A stretch of DNA of 5,691 bases from Frankiales bacterium (GTDB lineage: Bacteria > Actinomycetota > Actinomycetes > Mycobacteriales > SCTD01). The DNA lies in assembly GCA_025965735.1 (NCBI GenBank), contig JAOPWK010000164.1:1-5691 (forward strand). The letters are read 5' to 3'. Positions 1 through 5,664 of this stretch are shown here, piece after piece. The translations under genes were made by a program, and so were the position numbers. Numbering within the stretch: position 1 is the stretch's first letter; every line of letters begins with the position of its first letter. The notes below the pieces were generated by a model. It saw only the letters and a list, made by a program, of their open reading frames with translations, was not told the DNA's origin and ran no database searches.

Positions 1-534
1 GTCGAGGACGCTGACCTGGCGGTCGCTGTTCGAGAGCAGCCGGTCGTTGGGGATGACGATGAGGGTGTCCACCTCGGCGCGCAGGGCCTCGATGCCCTCC
101 TCCGCCTGCTGGGCGCGCTTGCGGCCCTCGAAGGAGACCGGCCGGGTGACGACGCCGATGGTGAGCGCCCCGAGGTTCCGGGCCACGCTGGCCACGACGG
201 GCGCGCCGCCGGTGCCGGTGCCGCCGCCCTCGCCGGCCGTCACGAAGACCATGTCGGCCCCCTTGAGGACCTCCTCGATCTCGTCGCGGTGGTCCTCGGC
301 GGCTTGGCGGCCGACGTCGGGCTGGGCGCCGGCGCCGAGGCCGCGCGTCAGCTCCCGGCCGACGTCGAGCTTGACGTCGGCATCGCTCATGAGCAGCGCC
401 TGCGCGTCGGTGTTGATGGCGATGAACTCGACGCCCTTGAGGCCGACCTCGATCATGCGGTTCACGGCGTTGACGCCGCCTCCCCCGATGCCGACCACCT
501 TGATGACGGCGAGGTAGTTCTGCGGTGCTGCCAC
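1..534 (-). CDS. ftsZ: Cell division protein FtsZ, N-terminal 178 residues (3' end outside window)
   Basis: FtsZ is the tubulin-like GTPase that polymerises into the cytoplasmic Z-ring and recruits the divisome. Translating the minus strand from GTG at 534-532 gives MAAPQNYLAVIKVVGIGGGG, and the frame stays open to position 1. Visible motifs are the nucleotide-binding GIGGGGVNAVNRM (about residues 15-27), NTDAQAL (41-47), the tubulin signature GEGGGTGTGG (101-110) and IPNDRLL (161-167). The T7-loop catalytic region and the C-terminal tail lie outside. GTG at 534 is the only standard start: the frame upstream has no ATG or GTG before an in-frame TGA at 622-624. A GAGAGG ribosome-binding site (545-550) lies 10 bases upstream. 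The gene is on the same strand as ftsQ but separated from it by about 1.8 kb holding two other genes, so it probably depends on its own promoter in 535-785. Confidence 0.97.
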   Translation of the reverse strand, partial: MAAPQNYLAVIKVVGIGGGGVNAVNRMIEVGLKGVEFIAINTDAQALLMSDADVKLDVGRELTRGLGAGAQPDVGRQAAEDHRDEIEEVLKGADMVFVTAGEGGGTGTGGAPVVASVARNLGALTIGVVTRPVSFEGRKRAQQAEEGIEALRAEVDTLIVIPNDRLLSNSDRQVSVLD

Positions 535-544
535 GGTGGCGGGG

Positions 545-550
545 CCTCTC
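545..550 (-). promoter_or_regulatory. Ribosome-binding site of ftsZ
   Basis: GAGAGG on the minus strand lies 10 bases before the GTG at 534. It supports this GTG as the start. There is no other start codon in the open upstream frame. Confidence 0.5.
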
Positions 551-589
551 GATGCGGGGTGTCGTGCAGGACGGCGGGGAGCCTGTGGG

Positions 590-624
590 TGAGGTCGAGG
601 GCGGATCAGGAACCCTCGACCTCA
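590..624 (-). promoter_or_regulatory. Stem-loop in the ftsZ leader
   Basis: TGAGGTCGAGGG (590-601) and CCCTCGACCTCA (613-624) are perfect inverted repeats of 12 bases around an 11-base loop. In the ftsZ transcript this forms a strong hairpin ending about 55 bases before the start codon and about 40 before the ribosome-binding site. No T-run follows on either strand, so it does not look like an intrinsic terminator. A role as an mRNA-stability element, translation control element or protein-binding inverted repeat is inference. Confidence 0.6.
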
Positions 625-642
625 AGGAGACGCTTAGAGTTA

Positions 643-648
643 TGTCAA
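643..648 (-). promoter_or_regulatory. TTGACA box, possible second ftsZ promoter -35
   Basis: A perfect TTGACA occurs on the minus strand in the only AT-richer patch of the intergenic region (about 633-650). The hexamers 17-18 bases downstream (TTGAGG or TGAGGT) are poor -10 matches, so it may be a weak or activator-dependent promoter, or part of a different element. It lies about 110 bases upstream of the ftsZ GTG. Confidence 0.3.
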
Positions 649-667
649 CCTGGGCTGACGTGGCGGG

Positions 668-696
668 ACGCTAGGGGAGCCGCTCGAGCGGGTCAA
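668..696 (-). promoter_or_regulatory. Candidate ftsZ promoter (TTGACC-17-TAGCGT)
   Basis: On the minus strand TTGACC (696-691) is followed after exactly 17 bases by TAGCGT (673-668). This fits the actinobacterial housekeeping pattern of a TTGACN -35 and a TANNNT -10. A start near 660 would give a leader of roughly 125 bases containing the 590-624 stem-loop. A 12-base palindrome fills most of the spacer. The call rests on sequence match only. Confidence 0.42.
680..691. repeat. 12-base perfect palindrome in the promoter spacer (operator candidate)
   Basis: CCGCTCGAGCGG is its own reverse complement. It occupies most of the spacer of the candidate ftsZ promoter and shares one base with its -35. 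A dimeric regulator bound here would be expected to block RNA polymerase. The neighbouring HTH-DUF2087 protein is one conceivable binder, but nothing in the sequence proves this. Confidence 0.45.
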
Positions 697-737
697 CAGC
701 CCCTGCGGCGTGTCGCGGAAAACCCTCCGAAAGGGCA

Positions 738-764
738 GCTCGACGTGGTCTGCTCGACGTGGTC
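738..764. repeat. Tandem direct repeat, 2 x 13 bases
   Basis: GCTCGACGTGGTC occurs at 738-750 and again at 752-764, with a 14-base period and one intervening base. The second copy ends 21 bases before the ATG of the DUF2087 gene, within its probable leader or core promoter. It could be a pair of binding sites or a recent small duplication. Confidence 0.6.
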
Positions 765-776
765 CCGCAGTCCCTC

Positions 777-783
777 GGAGGTG
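777..783 (+). promoter_or_regulatory. Ribosome-binding site of the DUF2087 gene
   Basis: GGAGGTG is a long match to the anti-Shine-Dalgarno sequence and directly precedes ATG at 786. It decides for this ATG over the in-frame GTG at 759, which would place the site inside the coding sequence. Confidence 0.75.
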
Positions 784-785
784 GC

Positions 786-1367
786 ATGACCCCGCTCAAC
801 GGCGTCACCCTCGCAGGGCTGCTCGCCGACGAGAAGCGGCTGCGCGCGCTGTCCGCCGTCGCGCTCGGGGCCGGCTCAGCGGCCGAGGTGGCTGCGACCG
901 CAGGGCTGTCCGCCAAGGACGCGGCGGCAGCGGTGCACCGGCTCACCGAGGCGGGTCTGCTGGTGCAGGACCCCGCGCTGCGGGTGGCGGTGGAGGCGCT
1001 GCGTGCGGTGGCCGCCTTGGCCCGCGACGCGCAGGAGCCGTCGGAGCAGGACGGCGTCCCGCACCTGCGGGCCTTCGTGAGAGGCCGCCGCCTGCTCGGC
1101 CTGCCGTCGCAGGCCGGGCGCCGGTGGGACGTCCTCGCGCACGTCGTGCAGGAGACGTTCAGCCCAGGGGTCGACTACGACGAGGCGCAGGTCAACGCGC
1201 TGCTCGCGCCGTGGTGCGAGGACGCGGAGGTGGACCACGCAGCGCTGCGGCGCTACCTGGTGGAGAGCGGCCTGATGAGCCGTGGCAGCGGGGTCTACCG
1301 GCTGGGGCCGGACGCACCGGCGCCCAGCGAGGGCGAGCGGCTGGTGCGGGGCATCGGCCTCACCTGA
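786..1367 (+). CDS. Helix-turn-helix DUF2087 domain protein, putative transcriptional regulator
   Basis: This 193-residue soluble protein has two parts. Residues 12-61 resemble an ArsR-like winged helix-turn-helix (LLADEKRLRALSAV, then SAAEVAATAGLSAKDAAAAVHRLTEAGLLV). Residues about 93-173 match the DUF2087 pattern: LRAFVRGRRLLGLPSQAGRRWDVLAHVVQETF, then YDEAQVNALLAPW, and the typical LRRYLVESGLMSRGSGVYRL. The target is unknown; DUF2087 proteins often carry an HTH and are thought to be regulators. There is no membrane segment or signal peptide. The start is ATG 786, backed by GGAGGTG. It is the only plus-strand gene here, divergent from ftsZ and convergent with the PAS-GGDEF gene, with 10 bases between stops. 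Base composition matches its neighbours. Existence as a gene is well supported; regulation of ftsZ or of itself is inference. Confidence 0.88.
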   Translation: MTPLNGVTLAGLLADEKRLRALSAVALGAGSAAEVAATAGLSAKDAAAAVHRLTEAGLLVQDPALRVAVEALRAVAALARDAQEPSEQDGVPHLRAFVRGRRLLGLPSQAGRRWDVLAHVVQETFSPGVDYDEAQVNALLAPWCEDAEVDHAALRRYLVESGLMSRGSGVYRLGPDAPAPSEGERLVRGIGLT

Positions 1368-1381
1368 GGAGCCAGCCTCAG
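1364..1381. terminator. Small inverted repeat spanning both convergent stop codons
   Basis: CTGAGG (1364-1369) and CCTCAG (1376-1381) form a 6-bp stem with a 6-base loop and contain the TGA stops of both convergent genes. A further CCTCA at 1358-1362 can pair with the same TGAGG. No T-tract follows on either strand, so this is at best a weak bidirectional terminator, and it could be chance. Confidence 0.25.
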
Positions 1382-2337
1382 CGGCGGCGCTTGGCGGCGT
1401 ACATGCGCTCGTCGGCCCGCGTCAGCAGGCCCTGCGGGTCGTCCGCTCCCCCACGCGACAGCGCCACGCCGACGCTGACGCCCACGTCGAGCTGCTTGCC
1501 GTGCGCCTGCACGGGTGCCGTCACCGCGCTGATGAGCCGCGGCACCAGGGCCTCGAGGGCCGACTCGCTCGCCCCCTCCACGAGGACGACGAACTCGTCG
1601 CCGCCGAGGCGGGCTGCGGTGTCGGAGGGGCGCACCGCAGCGGTGAGCCGCTCGGCCACCGCCCGCAGCACGACGTCCCCGACCGCGTGCCCGTGCTGGT
1701 CGTTGACGGCCTTGAACCCGTCCAGGTCCAGGAACAGCACGCCCGTGGCCTCGCCGGAGCGGGCGTCGCGGGCCAGCGCGGTGCGCAGCCGCTCCTCGAG
1801 CAGCGCCCGGTTCGCCAGCCCGGTCAGCGGGTCGCGCACCGCCCGCTCGGTGAGCACGGCGGTCAGCTCGCGGAGCTCCTGCTCGGCCCGGCGGCGCTCG
1901 CTGATGTCCTGCGCGCTGACGGCGAGCCAGGCGGGCCTGCCCTCCGGCGACATCACCGTGGCCACGCCGTGCAGCAGCCAGGTGGTCGCGCCGTCCGGGT
2001 GCACGTACTGCCGCTCGGCCTGCACCGACGGCACCCGACCGGCCAGCAGGTCCCCGAGCGCGCGCGGGTCACCGCCGCCCAGGACGTCGCCGATCGGGAT
2101 GCCGATCAGGTCCTCCGGCTCGCGTCCCAGCATGGAGGCGTAGGTGTCGTTGACCCGGACGTAGCGCCCGGTCAGGTCCGACAGCGCCAGGCCGATGCGG
2201 GCGGCCTCGAAGAAGGTCTCGAAGACGTCCCGGCTGGCGGTCAGGGCGTCGATCGTGGCGCGGGCAGCCCTGGCGCGCTCGTCGCTCGGGACCAGGTCCC
2301 CGTGCGACGGGCGAGGCACGTCCGCGCGGTCACTCAT
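1378..2337 (-). CDS. PAS-GGDEF diguanylate cyclase
   Basis: This soluble protein of about 319 residues should make cyclic di-GMP from two GTP. Numbering from the alternative GTG start, residues about 37-147 form a PAS sensor (FFEAARIGLALSDLTGRYVR, ending in the PAC-like SAQDISERRRAEQEL), followed by a signalling helix and a GGDEF domain (170-320). DPLTGLANR (170-178), LFLDLDGFKAVND with metal ligands D205/D207, the intact GGDEF at 246-250 and the C-terminal ADERMYAAKRR are all present. The inhibitory I-site RPSD (237-240) lies exactly five residues before GGDEF, so product feedback is expected. There is no EAL domain and no membrane segment. ATG 2337 is chosen; GTG 2340 directly before it is equally possible. 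No good ribosome-binding site precedes either, and ftsQ ends about 30 bases upstream on the same strand, which suggests co-transcription and coupled translation. Its PAS ligand is unknown. Confidence 0.95.
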   Translation of the reverse strand: MSDRADVPRPSHGDLVPSDERARAARATIDALTASRDVFETFFEAARIGLALSDLTGRYVRVNDTYASMLGREPEDLIGIPIGDVLGGGDPRALGDLLAGRVPSVQAERQYVHPDGATTWLLHGVATVMSPEGRPAWLAVSAQDISERRRAEQELRELTAVLTERAVRDPLTGLANRALLEERLRTALARDARSGEATGVLFLDLDGFKAVNDQHGHAVGDVVLRAVAERLTAAVRPSDTAARLGGDEFVVLVEGASESALEALVPRLISAVTAPVQAHGKQLDVGVSVGVALSRGGADDPQGLLTRADERMYAAKRRR

Positions 2338-2367
2338 CACGCAGAGTCATGCCCGCTCGCGTCGGCG

Positions 2368-3153
2368 TTACCCCGACCCGGGCGCCACACTCGGCTGTCC
2401 GCTGACGACGACGACGTCGCCGGCGCTCACGTCGAACGTCGTGCCGGGCTTGGACAGCAGCGCGAGCGCGGCGGCGGACTTGGTGTCGGTCTCCCCCGGC
2501 CGCCCCCAGACGACCTGCCGGCCGTCGGACAGGCGCAGCACGACTGCGGAGGGTGACGTGGCCCGGACGATCGCGACCCGGGTGCGCAGCGCCTCGGGCA
2601 GCGCGGCGTAGACCTCGAGCGCCGCCAGCGTCGACGGGTCCTTCGGGCCGGGCTCGACCACCTCCAGCCGCACCGCTCCCTTCGGCAGCGCCGCCTCGGA
2701 GGCGAAGGTGACGCCCTCGGCGTCCAGCAGCGTGTAGCGGCCGTCGTGCAGCACGCCACCGACGACGGTCCGCTCGGTGACGTCGACGGTGAGGGTGCCG
2801 GGCCAGGTGCGGCGGACGGCGACCCGGTCCACCGGTGCCAGCTCGGCGACCCGGCGCTCGACGGCCCCGGTGTCCACGCGGGCGAGCGGTGTGCCGTTCG
2901 CGACGGCAGCGGCCTCGACCACAGCGGCGGACTGCAGGCGCTCCAGCCCGAGCACCTCGACCCGGTCGACGCCGAGCCAGGTGGAGGCAAGCAGCACCCA
3001 GGCCAGGGCGAGCAGCGGCAGCAGCACCGCCAGGCCGTTGCCGATCCGGTGCAGGACGCGGCCCCGACGGGCCGAGCGTGCGGCGGAGGCGCGGGCCTCC
3101 AACCGGGGGCCGGCGGGGACGACGGCCGGCGGACGGCGGGTCGGGGCGGTCAT
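2368..3153 (-). CDS. ftsQ: Cell division protein FtsQ
   Basis: FtsQ is the bitopic membrane protein that links cytoplasmic and periplasmic-side divisome parts (the FtsB/FtsL type partners). The 261-residue protein has a basic, Pro/Ala/Arg-rich cytoplasmic tail (1-38), one transmembrane helix (about 39-60, LAVLLPLLALAWVLLAST), and an extracytoplasmic POTRA domain (about 62-130: VDRVEVLGLERLQSAAVV through RRTWPGTLTVDVTER). A beta domain follows (about 134-250), including the family-typical RLSDGRQVVWGRPGETDTK. Length and order fit actinobacterial FtsQ. ATG 3153 is preceded by GGAG (3159-3162) with 5 bases of spacing. It lies 49 bases after murC and upstream of the PAS-GGDEF gene; ftsZ, its usual next neighbour, is displaced. 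Confidence 0.96.
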   Translation of the reverse strand: MTAPTRRPPAVVPAGPRLEARASAARSARRGRVLHRIGNGLAVLLPLLALAWVLLASTWLGVDRVEVLGLERLQSAAVVEAAAVANGTPLARVDTGAVERRVAELAPVDRVAVRRTWPGTLTVDVTERTVVGGVLHDGRYTLLDAEGVTFASEAALPKGAVRLEVVEPGPKDPSTLAALEVYAALPEALRTRVAIVRATSPSAVVLRLSDGRQVVWGRPGETDTKSAAALALLSKPGTTFDVSAGDVVVVSGQPSVAPGSG

Positions 3154-3202
3154 GCGCGCTCCAGGTCGGGTGCGGTGCTGCTGGCGGTGTGCGTCAGTGC
3201 CC

Positions 3203-4585
3203 TCACGGTGCGGCTCCGGACAGCAGGCGCAGCACCTCGGGCCCGATGGCAGTGACGTCGCCGGCGCCGAGGGTCAGCACGAGGTCGCCGGGCTGCGCGC
3301 GGTCGGCGAGCAGCTGCGGGACGGCCGTCCAGGACGGCTCGAAGACGACCCGCTCGTGCGGCACGGCGGCCGCCACGGTCGCGCCCGTCGCGCCGGGCAC
3401 CGGCTCCTCGCCCGCGGCGTAGACCTCCATGACGACGACGTCGTCGGCGGCGCCCAGCGCCTGCCCGAACTCCGGCGCGAACGCCAGCGTCCGGCTGTAG
3501 CGGTGCGGCTGGAAGGCGACGACCAGCCGCCCCTCCCCCGCGACCTCGCGCGCGGCGGCCAGCTGTGCGACGAGCTCGGTGGGGTGGTGGGCGTAGTCGT
3601 CGTAGACCCGCACCCCGGCCACGGTCCCCTTGAGCTCCATCCGGCGCCGGACGCCGGTGAAGCCGCCCAGCCCCTCCACCAGCAGTGCCTCCGGCAGGCC
3701 GAGCCCGATGCCGGTCAGCAGCGCCGCGCCGGAGTTCAGCGCCAGGTGGCGGCCAGGGACCGCGAGCGACACCGGGGGCAGCCTGCGCCCGCGCAGCACC
3801 GGCTCGTACCGGCTCGTGGTGCCGCTGATCGTCACGTCGGTCAGGCGCAGGTCGGCGTCCTCGGCGGTGCCGTAGGTGCGGACGTCGACGCCGCGCTCGC
3901 GGGCGTACGCCGTCAGCTGCCGGGCGCCGGCGTCGTCTGCGCAGGCGACCACGAAGCCGCCGGGGGCGACCGTGGCGACGAAGTCCTCGAAGGCCCGGTC
4001 GACGGCGGCGGCGTCGCCGTAGTGGTCCAGGTGGTCGGCCTCGACGTTGGTGACGATGTCGGCGTACGGGCGGTAGGCCAGGAAGCTGCCGTCGCTCTCG
4101 TCCGCCTCGACGATGAACAGCTCGCCGCTGCCGTGGTGGGCGTTGCTGGCCGCCTCGTTGAGGTCGCCGCCGATCGCGAAGGACGGGTCGACGCCGCAGT
4201 GCTGGACGGCCACCGTGAGCATCGAGGTGGTGGTCGTCTTGCCGTGCGTGCCGGCTACGGCGACGCCACGACGCCCGGCCATCAGCGCGGCGAGAGCCTC
4301 GGCGCGCAGCAGCACGCGCAGGCCCTGGTCGCGGGCGGCGACCAGCTCCGGGTTGTCCTGCCGGATCGCGGTCGAGACGACGACGGTGTCGGCGTCCGCG
4401 ACGTGCCCGGCGTCGTGACCGAGGTGGACGGTCGCGCCCAGCGCGCGCAGGGCGGAGGTCGTCCGGCTGTCCTTGGCGTCGCTGCCGGAGACCTGCTGGC
4501 CGCGGGCGAGCAGCACCCGGGCGATGCCGCTCATGCCGGCGCCGCCGATCCCGACGAAGTGCACCCGTCCGAGCTCCGCGCTCAT
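3203..4585 (-). CDS. murC: UDP-N-acetylmuramate--L-alanine ligase MurC
   Basis: MurC is the cytoplasmic ATP-dependent ligase that adds L-alanine to UDP-MurNAc, the first step of the stem peptide. The 460-residue length is normal. In order: the N-terminal UDP-binding Rossmann motif GIGGAGMSG (12-20), the ATP P-loop AGTHGKTTT (111-119), EADESDGSF (160-168), the central-domain VEADHLDHYG (181-190), FTGVRRRME (309-317), DDYAHHPTE (329-337), FQPHRYSRT (358-366) and LGAGDV (439-444). All diagnostic Mur-ligase residues appear intact. ATG 4585 overlaps the murG stop as ATGA, implying translational coupling. The placement between murG and ftsQ is common in actinobacteria such as mycobacteria. Confidence 0.98.
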   Translation of the reverse strand: MSAELGRVHFVGIGGAGMSGIARVLLARGQQVSGSDAKDSRTTSALRALGATVHLGHDAGHVADADTVVVSTAIRQDNPELVAARDQGLRVLLRAEALAALMAGRRGVAVAGTHGKTTTTSMLTVAVQHCGVDPSFAIGGDLNEAASNAHHGSGELFIVEADESDGSFLAYRPYADIVTNVEADHLDHYGDAAAVDRAFEDFVATVAPGGFVVACADDAGARQLTAYARERGVDVRTYGTAEDADLRLTDVTISGTTSRYEPVLRGRRLPPVSLAVPGRHLALNSGAALLTGIGLGLPEALLVEGLGGFTGVRRRMELKGTVAGVRVYDDYAHHPTELVAQLAAAREVAGEGRLVVAFQPHRYSRTLAFAPEFGQALGAADDVVVMEVYAAGEEPVPGATGATVAAAVPHERVVFEPSWTAVPQLLADRAQPGDLVLTLGAGDVTAIGPEVLRLLSGAAP

Positions 4586-5664
4586 GAGGCTGCGGCCTTC
4601 AGCACCAGGTCGGCCAGCGCCTCGTCGGCGTCGCGGTGCCCGTAGGCGGCGGCCGCCGCGGCCATCGCCTCCAGCCGCTCCGGGGAGCGCAGGAGGCCGA
4701 TGACGGTGTCGCGCACGTAGTCGGGCCGGAAGTCGGCGTCGTCCACCAGCAGGCCGCCACCGGCGTCGACGACCGGCCGGGCGTTGAGCGCCTGCTCGCC
4801 GTTGCCGATCGGCAGCGGCACGTAGACCGCAGGCAGCCCGACGGCGGACAGCTCCGCGCAGGTCATCGCGCCGGCGCGGCAGACGACGAGGTCGGCGGCG
4901 GCGTACGCCAGCTCCATCCGGTCGACGTAGGCCAGCACGTGGTGCGTCGGCTCGGTGACCGTCGCCTGCACGTCGTCGGCGTTCTTCGGGCCGGCGACGT
5001 GCAGCACCTGGACCCCGGCGGCGGCGAGGTCGGCGGAGGCGCCGGTGACGGCCGCGTTGACGTGGCGGGCGCCCTGTGAACCGCCGGTCACCAGCAGCAC
5101 CGGGCCGTCTCCGAGTCCGAACGCGGCCCGCGCCTGGCCGCGCACAGCGGCGCGGTCCAGCCGCGAGATCGCGGTCCGCAGCGGGATCCCGAGGACCTGC
5201 GCGCCGGACAGGCCGCTGCCCTCGACGGCTGCGGCGACGTACGGGGTCAGCCGCGCGCCGACGCGGTTGGCGAGCCCGGCGCGAGCGTTCGCCTCGTGCA
5301 CCACGAACGGCGTGCGGCGGCGACGGGCGGCGAGGTAGGCGGGGAGCGCGACGTAGCCGCCGAAGCCGACGACGACGTCGGCCTGCACCCGGTCCAGGTG
5401 CGCGCGGGTCTGCTTGACCGCGCCGCTGACCCGGCCCGGGACGCGGAGCAGGTCGACCGTCGGGCGGCGCGGCAGGGGCACCCGCGGGATCTCGGCCAGC
5501 GCGTAGCCGCGGGCGGGCACGAGCCGCGCCTCCAGGCCTGTGGCGGTGCCGAGGGCGGTGACGACGGTGGAGGGGTCCCTGCGCAGCAGCGCGTCGGCGA
5601 GGGCCAGCGCGGGCTCGACGTGGCCGGCGGTGCCGCCGCCGGCGAGCACAACGGAGAGCGGCAC
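4582..5664 (-). CDS. murG: UDP-N-acetylglucosamine--lipid I GlcNAc transferase MurG
   Basis: MurG is a peripheral membrane GT-B glycosyltransferase that moves GlcNAc from UDP-GlcNAc to lipid I, giving lipid II on the inner membrane face. The 360-residue length is typical. The N-terminal G-loop GGGTAGHVEP (9-18), second glycine loop GFGGY (100-104) and HEANARAG (123-130) form the acceptor half. The donor half shows GGSQGA (194-199), CRAGAMTCAEL (262-272) and the sugar-binding QALNA (291-295). GTG 5664 is chosen: it puts MPLSVVLAGGGT at the N-terminus as in the family, and it shares one base with the TAG stop of the upstream ftsW frame. The reading frame stays open upstream without another good start. 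The 4-base overlap with murC indicates one operon. Confidence 0.98.
   Translation of the reverse strand: MPLSVVLAGGGTAGHVEPALALADALLRRDPSTVVTALGTATGLEARLVPARGYALAEIPRVPLPRRPTVDLLRVPGRVSGAVKQTRAHLDRVQADVVVGFGGYVALPAYLAARRRRTPFVVHEANARAGLANRVGARLTPYVAAAVEGSGLSGAQVLGIPLRTAISRLDRAAVRGQARAAFGLGDGPVLLVTGGSQGARHVNAAVTGASADLAAAGVQVLHVAGPKNADDVQATVTEPTHHVLAYVDRMELAYAAADLVVCRAGAMTCAELSAVGLPAVYVPLPIGNGEQALNARPVVDAGGGLLVDDADFRPDYVRDTVIGLLRSPERLEAMAAAAAAYGHRDADEALADLVLKAAAS

Larger units (their letters stand above)
535..785. other. Divergent intergenic region between ftsZ and the DUF2087 gene
   Basis: This 251-base stretch separates two divergently transcribed genes and has no convincing coding sequence. 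From the ftsZ side it holds the ftsZ ribosome-binding site, a 12-bp stem-loop (590-624), a locally AT-richer patch (about 633-650) carrying TTGACA on the minus strand, a candidate minus-strand promoter (668-696) overlapped by a 12-base palindrome (680-691), and a 13-base tandem repeat (738-764). I found no clear -35/-10 pair for the plus-strand gene. TAGAGT at 635-640 could serve as a -10 but lacks a good -35. The arrangement suggests that both genes are controlled from here. Confidence 0.7.

Noticed and set aside
759..785. GTG at 759 as the DUF2087 gene start
   Set aside because: It lies in the second copy of the tandem repeat and would put the strong GGAGGTG site inside the coding sequence; ATG 786 fits the site.
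671..1238. Minus-strand open frames opposite the DUF2087 gene (671-946 and 876-1238)
   Set aside because: They are shadows of a gene with a strong ribosome-binding site and recognisable domains. Their translations are low-complexity and lack motifs.
710..2143. A 477-codon plus-strand open frame crossing the DUF2087 and cyclase genes
   Set aside because: It is in another frame of the DUF2087 gene and antisense to the cyclase, with Arg/Ser/Ala-rich low-complexity translation and no recognisable domain.
2777..4645. A 622-codon plus-strand open frame opposite ftsQ/murC
   Set aside because: It is antisense to clear ftsQ and murC, has low-complexity Arg/Gly/Val/Ala-rich translation with no family motif, and is expected in very GC-rich DNA.
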